From the NCBI GenBank assembly GCA_018675825.1, contig JABGXK010000051.1:1-5254 (forward strand): DNA of 5,254 nucleotides, read 5' to 3'. Below the pieces are notes generated by a model. The model saw nothing but the letters and a program-made list of their open reading frames with translations. It was not told the origin of the DNA and made no database searches. Of this stretch, positions 1 to 4,657 are shown one piece after another (positions within the stretch are counted from its first letter, which is position 1; each line of letters begins with the position of its first letter). Origin of the DNA: Flavobacteriales bacterium (GTDB lineage Bacteria; Bacteroidota; Bacteroidia; Flavobacteriales; BACL11). A program made the position numbers and the translations under genes.

Positions 1-124
1 AATATTTTTTATCAGTCTTAGGAAAAACATCTTTTGCAGTTTGTTCATTATCAGGGTGCCACTGCTTAGCTAAATTTGGATTAACCTCAGCTAATGATCT
101 ACCTTTTGGTGGCTTTTTTGACAT
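1..124 (-). CDS. Zinc-ribbon (DUF4379-like) protein, N-terminal fragment
   Basis: An open frame starts at ATG (124-122) and runs off the left edge, giving 41 residues of a longer protein. After a basic start (MSKKPPKGR) comes SLAEVNPNLAKQWHPDNE, then a K-D-V-x-P stretch and KTDKKY. This matches the opening of the probable zinc-ribbon repeat DUF4379, whose usual pattern is SLAxxxPxLxxxWHPxxN...P.dv..gs.kkvWW, followed by cysteine pairs. The expected WWxC and the zinc ligands would lie beyond the edge, so metal binding cannot be confirmed here. Family members are found in phages, giant viruses and bacteria, sometimes joined to endonuclease-like domains; the function of this one is unknown. A -7 element lies four bases before the ATG, so the gene seems to be its own transcription unit. 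It follows a tRNA terminator on the same strand. The family call is fairly secure; any role is open. Confidence 0.72.
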   Translation of the reverse strand, partial: MSKKPPKGRSLAEVNPNLAKQWHPDNEQTAKDVFPKTDKKY

Positions 125-128
125 AAAG

Positions 129-136
129 CAAATATA
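129..136 (-). promoter_or_regulatory. Bacteroidota -7 promoter element for the zinc-ribbon gene
   Basis: Read on the minus strand this is TATATTTG followed by C, a full match to TAnnTTTG. Only four bases (CTTT) separate it from the ATG at 124, so the transcript would start at or within a few bases of the start codon. I see no convincing TTG -33 element at the usual distance. Confidence 0.5.
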
Positions 137-241
137 TAATATTCTTTTTGCATAAATAATATTAAAAATTTATCAAAATCGATGAAAACAATAAAAATGG
201 AGCTTGAAAAAATGAATTATTATAATTACATACTTAACTAC

Positions 242-273
242 AAAAAAACCCTACCAATTATGGTAAGGTTTTT
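242..273 (-). terminator. Rho-independent terminator after tRNA-Arg
   Basis: An inverted repeat has arms at 244-255 and 262-273 and a six-base loop at 256-261. Read on the minus strand, the stem is 12 pairs (AAAAACCTTACC with GGTAGGGTTTTT), with one position a G-U wobble, and it ends in a run of seven Ts. Read on the plus strand the same position is a C-A mismatch. The structure is therefore best on the strand of the tRNA, which ends two bases upstream at 275. Confidence 0.85.
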
Positions 274-274
274 G

Positions 275-348
275 TGATCTCGACAGGATTCGAACCTGTG
301 ACCCTCTGCTTAGAAGGCAGATGCTCTATCCAACTGAGCTACGAGACC
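275..348 (-). tRNA. tRNA-Arg (anticodon UCU)
   Basis: Read on the minus strand, the 74 bases fold as a complete cloverleaf. The acceptor stem is GGTCTCG with CGAGATC (one G-U pair). The D arm is GCTC/GAGC. The anticodon stem is TCTGC/GCAGA with loop CTTCTAA, and the T arm is ACAGG-TTCGAAT-CCTGT. The discriminator base is A. The anticodon TCT is at 314-312 and reads AGA/AGG arginine codons, AGA being a major arginine codon in AT-rich genomes. The sequence after the discriminator is CAA, so the 3' CCA is not encoded and must be added by the tRNA nucleotidyltransferase. The gene has its own -7 element upstream and a terminator immediately downstream. Confidence 0.96.
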
Positions 349-363
349 ATTATTTTAGGCCGA

Positions 364-371
364 CAAATTTA
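364..371 (-). promoter_or_regulatory. -7 promoter element for tRNA-Arg
   Basis: The minus strand reads TAAATTTG, a full match to the Bacteroidota TAnnTTTG motif. It ends 15 bases before the first base of the tRNA, leaving a 5' leader of roughly ten bases for RNase P to remove. It lies between the ribH stop and the tRNA, so the tRNA need not depend on read-through from ribH. No clear -33 element is visible. Confidence 0.5.
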
Positions 372-413
372 TACTTTTTTCTTATTAGATATGATATTAT
401 AAATATAAAATTA

Positions 414-893
414 TTATCGGTTTAAGTCTGCCATTTTAATTGCAGTTATTGCAGTTTCTATACCTTTATTTCCATGATTACCTCCAGATCTACTAATCGC
501 TTGCTCCATTGTATTGTCTGTAAGTACACCAAATATAATAGGAATATCTAAAGATATATTTAAGTCTTTTATTCCGTTACTTACTGCTTGACATACATAA
601 TCAAAGTGTTTTGTCTTTCCTTGAATAACACTTCCAAGACATATTATAGCATCTAAGTTTCTCTTAGCAAGGATCTTTGTACCATAAATTAACTCAAAAC
701 TTCCTGGAACTTCAATCATTTCAATATCTTCAGTATTTACTCCACAATCAATTAAAGTATCATAAGCACCCTTATATAAGCTGTCAGTAATATTTTTATT
801 CCATTGAGATACTATAATTCCAAAACGTAGTCCTTTAGTACTAGGAACTTTATCCTTATTATAAGTTGAAAGGTTTGTATTTTTGGTAGCCAT
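414..893 (-). CDS. ribH: 6,7-dimethyl-8-ribityllumazine synthase
   Basis: The product is a full-length 159-residue lumazine synthase, the penultimate enzyme of riboflavin synthesis. It condenses 5-amino-6-ribitylamino-uracil with 3,4-dihydroxy-2-butanone 4-phosphate in the cytoplasm, usually as a pentameric or 60-mer shell. Visible motifs in order are FGIIVSQWN (residues 24-32, substrate pocket), EVPGSFEL (61-68), and GSVIQGKTKHFDYV (87-100), where His96 matches the catalytic histidine of the family. Then come FGVLTDNTMEQA (121-132), Arg135, and GNHGNKGIE (138-146), the last near the phosphate-binding and subunit-interface region. No catalytic residue is missing. The ATG at 893 lies nine bases after the stop of the TPR gene, so the two form one transcript. 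No other riboflavin gene is in the window and there is no FMN riboswitch upstream. The gene therefore appears to be driven by the promoter of the TPR gene. Confidence 0.97.
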   Translation of the reverse strand: MATKNTNLSTYNKDKVPSTKGLRFGIIVSQWNKNITDSLYKGAYDTLIDCGVNTEDIEMIEVPGSFELIYGTKILAKRNLDAIICLGSVIQGKTKHFDYVCQAVSNGIKDLNISLDIPIIFGVLTDNTMEQAISRSGGNHGNKGIETAITAIKMADLNR

Positions 894-902
894 AAGGCTT
901 AA

Positions 903-1583
903 TTATCTGTTTTCAGCTCTAGATATATATTGTGTAACATTTTGACCTTCCTTAGAACTTTTATAATCACTTTTTATTCGTTTATATAATTCTAATGCAC
1001 CTTCATAATCTTCTTGTAGTTCAAGAACTATGGCTTGTTTCATTAAAAATCTAGGAGTAGTAAATCCATTATCATTATTATCTGCAGCATCTTGAAAATA
1101 CTCAAGAGCCATATCTTGTTCACCTAACTCTAAATAAGCATCACCAATACATCCAATAGCTAAAGAAGATAAAATAATATCATCAGAACTATACTCCTTT
1201 AAGTAATCAATAGCATTTTCATAATCTTTAAGATGAAGATAAGATAATCCTGCATAATAATTAGCTAGATTTCCTGGCTTAGTTCCTGAATACTCATCAG
1301 AAATATCAATAAACCCTAAGTACTGACCGTCTCCATTTAAAGCTAAGTTAAATGAATCTTTAGCGAAGTAAATCTCTGCATAAAACATTTCAGATTGAGC
1401 ATCTTCTTCTAAAGGATCTAAAATAAATTTTCCATATCCAACATAAATTGCTATAACAAGAATTATACCACCTATAATTTTCATTAATTTACCTTGATTA
1501 TCCTCAACATATTGCTCAGTTCTAGTTAAAGCACTTTCAACTTTAGCAAATTGATCATCAGTTTTATTATTTTTTTTAGCCAT
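903..1583 (-). CDS. Membrane-anchored tetratricopeptide repeat protein
   Basis: This 226-residue protein starts with a charged cytoplasmic segment (residues 1-32). A single hydrophobic helix follows at about 33-51 (LMKIIGGIILVIAIYVGYG). The rest is an acidic, soluble, helical domain that presumably faces the periplasm. Three TPR-like helix pairs are visible, at about 105-138 (with A111, G112, Y115 and Y121-A124), 139-172 (with G147, A149-Y150 and A159) and 176-209 (with A184, Y193-A196). The layout of a short N terminus, one membrane helix and C-terminal TPRs resembles YfgM-like proteins that help the Sec translocon or periplasmic chaperones, but I see no specific match and make no functional call. 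It is the first gene of the operon with ribH. From memory, a TPR gene between ribH and recF is common in flavobacteria. The ATG at 1583 fits well with the -7 element at 1604-1611. Confidence 0.85.
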   Translation of the reverse strand: MAKKNNKTDDQFAKVESALTRTEQYVEDNQGKLMKIIGGIILVIAIYVGYGKFILDPLEEDAQSEMFYAEIYFAKDSFNLALNGDGQYLGFIDISDEYSGTKPGNLANYYAGLSYLHLKDYENAIDYLKEYSSDDIILSSLAIGCIGDAYLELGEQDMALEYFQDAADNNDNGFTTPRFLMKQAIVLELQEDYEGALELYKRIKSDYKSSKEGQNVTQYISRAENR

Positions 1584-1590
1584 TTAATCT

Positions 1591-1598
1591 TATTTTTG
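1591..1598 (+). promoter_or_regulatory. Candidate -7 promoter element for recF
   Basis: TATTTTTG on the plus strand is a full match to TAnnTTTG. A transcript from it would begin near 1603 and carry a leader of about 90 bases before the proposed TTG start of recF. It sits back to back with the minus-strand element at 1604-1611. In such an AT-rich region a chance match is possible and no -33 element is visible. Confidence 0.35.
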
Positions 1599-1603
1599 GA
1601 GCG

Positions 1604-1611
1604 CAAATATA
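1604..1611 (-). promoter_or_regulatory. -7 promoter element for the TPR-ribH operon
   Basis: The minus strand reads TATATTTG followed by CGC, a full match to the Bacteroidota -7 motif and nearly identical to the element at 129-136. It ends 20 bases before the ATG at 1583, giving a leader of roughly 15 bases with no Shine-Dalgarno sequence. No clear -33 TTG is visible. Confidence 0.55.
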
Positions 1612-1691
1612 AGTTTTTTAAGAATTATATCATTATTATTATTTATGATTATTTATTTATACTTACTTATAAACATAATTATATATATATT

Positions 1692-2780
1692 TTGTACTTA
1701 AAACAATTATCATTATTCCAATTTAAGAACCACTCTAAAAGGAGTTTTACATTTAATGAAAAGATTAATTGTTTTGTTGGTAATAATGGAGTTGGAAAAA
1801 CAAATATTTTAGATGCTATTCACTATTTATCATTAACCAAAAGTTATTTTAATCATATTGATGCACAAAATATCCAATTTGGAAATCAATTTTTTATTGT
1901 TAAGGGTAATTTTAATAATCAAGATAAAGATGACGAAATACAATGTAACTTTAATATAGGTTCAGGAAAGATTATTAAAAAGAATCAAAAAAAATATAAA
2001 AGGTTTTCAGAACATATTGGTCAATATCCAATTATTATTATCTCTCCGACTGATTCTAACCTAATATTAGAAGGCAGTGAGATAAGAAGAAAATATCTTG
2101 ATAGTAGTATCTCACAATTTCAAAAAAGTTATCTCAGAACTCTTATTGATTACAATAAGGTTTTAAAACAAAGAAATAGTTTACTTAAACAATTTACAGA
2201 AAGAAATTACTTTGACTCAATATCTCTAGAAATCTATAACAATAAACTAATAACTTATGGAACTGAGATATATAATCAGAGACAGTCTTTTTTAGAAAAG
2301 CTTACACCAGTTTTTAATAAATATTATAAAGAAATATCATCTGATAATGAAACTGTTAGTTTAAGTTATAGATCACAGCTTAATAATTGTAATTTTTTAA
2401 CTCTTTTAAATGATAGTCTAGATAAAGATAGAATCTCTCACCATACAAGTATAGGCATTCATAAGGATGATATTATTTTTGAGATGAATGATCATTCAGT
2501 AAAAAAGATTGGATCACAGGGTCAACAAAAATCATTTTTAATTTCTCTTAAGCTTGCTCAGTTTGAATTTATTACTCAAAAAATTGGTTATAAGCCTATA
2601 TTATTACTTGATGACATTTTTGACAAGCTTGATGATAATAGAGTTGAAAAACTTATTGCCTTTACTAGTAAGGGTACTTTTTCTCAAGTATTTATAACAG
2701 ATACTAATAAACAAAGAAGCAAGGATATACTAGATAGGACCGGTATAGATTTTGAAATCTTTAAAATCAAGAATAAGTAA
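1692..2780 (+). CDS. recF: DNA replication and repair protein RecF
   Basis: The product is a 362-residue SMC-like ATPase that acts with RecO and RecR to load RecA at single-strand gaps and stalled forks. The sequence shows the N-terminal YLKQLSLFQFKNH strand. Walker A is GNNGVGKT (residues 30-37). The signature loop is GSQGQQK (274-280), and Walker B is PILLLDDIF (302-310), followed by the D-loop DKLD (311-314) and NRVEKL. Length and motifs are those of an intact flavobacterial RecF. The start is TTG at 1692. The frame stays open further upstream to an ATG at 1551, but that stretch runs antisense into the TPR gene and encodes low-complexity I/Y/F/K-rich residues. Homology begins exactly at YLKQLSL, where relatives have M-Y/H-L-K, and no in-frame ATG lies nearby. 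The stop overlaps the next ATG by one base (TAATG), indicating translational coupling. Confidence 0.93.
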   Translation: MYLKQLSLFQFKNHSKRSFTFNEKINCFVGNNGVGKTNILDAIHYLSLTKSYFNHIDAQNIQFGNQFFIVKGNFNNQDKDDEIQCNFNIGSGKIIKKNQKKYKRFSEHIGQYPIIIISPTDSNLILEGSEIRRKYLDSSISQFQKSYLRTLIDYNKVLKQRNSLLKQFTERNYFDSISLEIYNNKLITYGTEIYNQRQSFLEKLTPVFNKYYKEISSDNETVSLSYRSQLNNCNFLTLLNDSLDKDRISHHTSIGIHKDDIIFEMNDHSVKKIGSQGQQKSFLISLKLAQFEFITQKIGYKPILLLDDIFDKLDDNRVEKLIAFTSKGTFSQVFITDTNKQRSKDILDRTGIDFEIFKIKNK

Positions 2781-3076
2781 TGAGAAAAGCAAGTTCAAAT
2801 ACAAATTCTTTGTCTTCCTTAATTAGAAAGATACTTAAAAATCCAAAGATTTCTGAGAGGTTAGATAATCTTGATGTCTTAGAAGTTTGGGATACATTGA
2901 TTGGATCTAATCTTCAAAAGTATGTTACTGATTCCAAGGTTTATAAAGGTAAACTCTTTATAAAGCTAAAATCATCAACTCTAAGAAATGAATTCAGCTA
3001 TAAAAAAACTGATCTTATAAAGGAAATCAATTCCCGTTTAGGCAAAAAAATTATTGAAGACATTATCTTTAAATAG
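2780..3076 (+). CDS. DUF721 (DciA-like) protein
   Basis: This 98-residue, basic protein matches the DUF721/DciA family. The hallmarks are the N-terminal helix, VLEVWDTLIGSNLQKYV (about residues 33-49), the strand pair GKLFIKLKSSTLRNEFSY (about 57-74), and a C-terminal IKEINSRLGKKIIEDIIF. The family takes its name from DciA, a DnaA/DnaB-interacting protein regarded as the ancestral bacterial loader of the replicative helicase. This copy is only the core domain, as is common for Bacteroidota, and lacks the long C-terminal tail of proteobacterial DciA. Whether it loads helicase here is inference. It follows recF with a one-base stop-start overlap, so the two are certainly co-transcribed and probably coupled. 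This fits a shared replication-repair role. Confidence 0.85.
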   Translation: MRKASSNTNSLSSLIRKILKNPKISERLDNLDVLEVWDTLIGSNLQKYVTDSKVYKGKLFIKLKSSTLRNEFSYKKTDLIKEINSRLGKKIIEDIIFK

Positions 3077-3104
3077 TTATTTATAATTACCTCATATTTA
3101 TTAG

Positions 3105-3132
3105 CAGGAGTATAAAAAAAAAGAGACTTTAC
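3105..3132 (-). terminator. Possible U-tract terminator for ndk
   Basis: On the minus strand, just after the ndk stop, a short GTAAAGTCTC stretch is followed by nine Ts (complement of 3114-3122). AAAG/CTTT could form a four-pair stem, which is too weak for a standard terminator, so only the U-tract is convincing. The 56-base gap separates convergent genes (DUF721 and ndk), where a terminator would be expected. I see no better hairpin. Confidence 0.25.
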
Positions 3133-3549
3133 CTAAAATCTTTCTCCGTTAGTAAAATGAAAGTCAGCCTCAATATTGGCATTATCATCTGAATCTGACC
3201 CATGAACAGCATTCTTAGCTTTACTTTCAGCAAATTCAGCTCTTATTGTCCCTTTAGCAGCAACAGAGGGGTCAGTAGCTCCAATTAATTCTCTAAAGTC
3301 TAATACAGCATTATCTTTTTCTAAAAGAGCCGCTATAATGGGACCACTTGACATATAATCTACTAATTCAGCATAAAAAGGTCTTTCCTTATGAACTTCG
3401 TAAAATTCACCAGCTCTCTCTTTAGTCAATAATACTTTCTTTAATGCAACGATTCTAAAACCTGATTTTTCAATCTTATTTAGAATTGCACCTGCATTAC
3501 CAGCTTCAACAGCTTCTGGCTTTACCATGGTAAATGTTAGATTGCTCAT
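3133..3549 (-). CDS. ndk: Nucleoside-diphosphate kinase
   Basis: The product is a full-length 138-residue NDP kinase. It transfers the gamma phosphate of ATP to NDPs and dNDPs through a phosphohistidine and so balances the nucleotide pools. The start is MSNLTFTMVKPEAVE, with Lys10 in the conserved TMxKPxAV motif. FYEVHKERPFYAELVDYMSSGP (49-70) follows. Later motifs are DFRELIGATDP (84-94), GTIRAEF (100-106) and NAVHGSDS (113-120), in which His116 is the phosphorylated residue. The ATG at 3549 is chosen because family homology begins there. A longer reading from a TTG at 3576 would begin inside the -7 element. The gene is monocistronic, convergent with recF-DUF721 and divergent from the DHH gene. 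Confidence 0.97.
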   Translation of the reverse strand: MSNLTFTMVKPEAVEAGNAGAILNKIEKSGFRIVALKKVLLTKERAGEFYEVHKERPFYAELVDYMSSGPIIAALLEKDNAVLDFRELIGATDPSVAAKGTIRAEFAESKAKNAVHGSDSDDNANIEADFHFTNGERF

Positions 3550-3573
3550 ATTTATCTTTTTTAAAATTTGCTG

Positions 3574-3581
3574 CAAAATTA
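3574..3581 (-). promoter_or_regulatory. -7 promoter element for ndk
   Basis: The minus strand reads TAATTTTG followed by C, a full match to TAnnTTTG. It ends 24 bases before the ndk ATG at 3549, giving a leader of about 20 bases. Its position also argues against the upstream TTG start for ndk. A TTTG lies ten bases further upstream, too close for a normal -33 element. Confidence 0.5.
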
Positions 3582-3616
3582 GAAATTATTACAAAGTGAG
3601 CTTTTGTTTTTATTCT

Positions 3617-3624
3617 TATTTTTG
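3617..3624 (+). promoter_or_regulatory. -7 promoter element for the DHH-PPIase operon
   Basis: TATTTTTG followed by C on the plus strand fully matches TAnnTTTG. Only six bases (CAAACT) separate it from the ATG at 3631, so the mRNA would be leaderless or nearly so. No TTG is seen at the usual -33 distance; the TTG at 3604-3606 is only ten bases upstream. Confidence 0.5.
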
Positions 3625-3630
3625 CAAACT

Positions 3631-4644
3631 ATGTTTAAAAAAGCAAATAATCTTAAAAAAATAATATCACAACCTAAAAATATTGTGATAACGACTCATA
3701 GAGGACCTGATGGAGATGCGATGGGTTCTTCTCTAGCATTATATAATTTATTAATTAATATTGGCCATAAGGTTAATGTTATTACACCTAATGATTATGC
3801 AAGCTTTTTAAATTGGATGCCTGGAAATGATACTGTAATTGAATATGATGGTAATGAAGAGAAATCAATACTAATAACAAGTAAAGCAGATATAATTTTT
3901 ATGCTTGATTTTAATTCCATAACTAGATTAGATAATTTTTCTCAGACTGTTTCTGATTCTAAAGCATTTAAAGTTCTAATTGACCATCATCAAGATCCTG
4001 ATATGAAGATTGCTGACTTAATATTTTCTGATTCAACATCATGTTCTACGGCTCAATTATTATATGAATTAATAGAAGCTATGAATATGACTAATGATAT
4101 TAATATGGATATTGCTGAATGTCTATATGTTGGTATTATGACAGATACTGGTTCATTTAAATATAATTCTACTACATCAAGAACACATAATGTTATAGCA
4201 AATCTTATAGATAAAGGTGCTAGAAATTCTAAGATACATGATTTAATATATGATAATTCTTCTGCAGATAGGATGAAATTACTTGGATACTGTATTAATG
4301 ATAAATTATTATTATATCCAGAAAATAATGCTGCTATTATTTCGTTAACTGATGAAGAGTTAAATAGATTTAATTTTAAGAAAGGTGATACTGAAGGTAT
4401 AATTAATTATGCACTTGCTATTAAAGGTATTATATTTGCAGTATTAATTGTTCAAAGGGGAGATATTGTAAAGCTTTCTTTAAGATCAAAGGGAAATTTT
4501 AAGGTTAACCTAATTGCTAATAAGTATTTTAATGGAGGAGGTCACACCAATGCTTCAGGTGGAATGACTTATATGACTGTAAATGAAACTATTAAAAAAG
4601 TAGAAAGTATTATAAATAAATATAAAAAAGAATTAAATAATTAA
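3631..4644 (+). CDS. DHH/DHHA1 family phosphoesterase (NrnA-like)
   Basis: This is a 337-residue cytoplasmic phosphoesterase of the DHH superfamily. The metal-binding motifs are all present. They are THRGPDGDAMGS with His23, Asp27 and Asp29, then MLDFNS with Asp93, IDHH with Asp118-His119-His120, and TDTGSFKY with Asp172. The C-terminal DHHA1 domain carries NGGGHTNASGG (residues 301-311), which binds substrate. This arrangement and length fit NrnA, which removes nucleotides from very short RNAs and in several bacteria also dephosphorylates pAp to AMP. Which of these activities dominates here cannot be read from sequence. The ATG at 3631 is preferred over the in-frame TTG at 3604, because the added residues (FLFLFLQT) are low-complexity and translate the promoter. 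The next gene starts 13 bases after the stop, so the two are probably co-transcribed. Confidence 0.93.
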   Translation: MFKKANNLKKIISQPKNIVITTHRGPDGDAMGSSLALYNLLINIGHKVNVITPNDYASFLNWMPGNDTVIEYDGNEEKSILITSKADIIFMLDFNSITRLDNFSQTVSDSKAFKVLIDHHQDPDMKIADLIFSDSTSCSTAQLLYELIEAMNMTNDINMDIAECLYVGIMTDTGSFKYNSTTSRTHNVIANLIDKGARNSKIHDLIYDNSSADRMKLLGYCINDKLLLYPENNAAIISLTDEELNRFNFKKGDTEGIINYALAIKGIIFAVLIVQRGDIVKLSLRSKGNFKVNLIANKYFNGGGHTNASGGMTYMTVNETIKKVESIINKYKKELNN

Positions 4645-4657
4645 AAATTAATAAATA

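Noticed and set aside
182..277. Plus-strand reading frame of 31 codons starting at ATG 182
   Set aside because: It runs through the terminator hairpin into the tRNA, has no promoter motif and shows no recognisable protein features.
1551..1691. Upstream extension of recF to the ATG at 1551
   Set aside because: It overlaps the TPR gene antisense and the promoter region, and the residues are low-complexity and outside RecF homology.
1640..1691. AT-rich tract with repeated TATA and ATTATT, as a possible origin or protein-binding site
   Set aside because: There is no DnaA-box-like repeat or clear inverted repeat; it looks like ordinary promoter-region composition.
3077..3132. Possible bidirectional terminator between DUF721 and ndk
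   Set aside because: Only a CTC/GAG three-pair stem can be formed around the loop on the plus strand, so a plus-strand terminator is not supported.
3550..3576. Nine-residue upstream extension of ndk from a TTG
   Set aside because: The TTG is part of the -7 element, and family homology begins at the ATG at 3549.
3604..3630. Nine-residue upstream extension of the DHH gene from a TTG
   Set aside because: It would translate the promoter element and adds only low-complexity hydrophobic residues.
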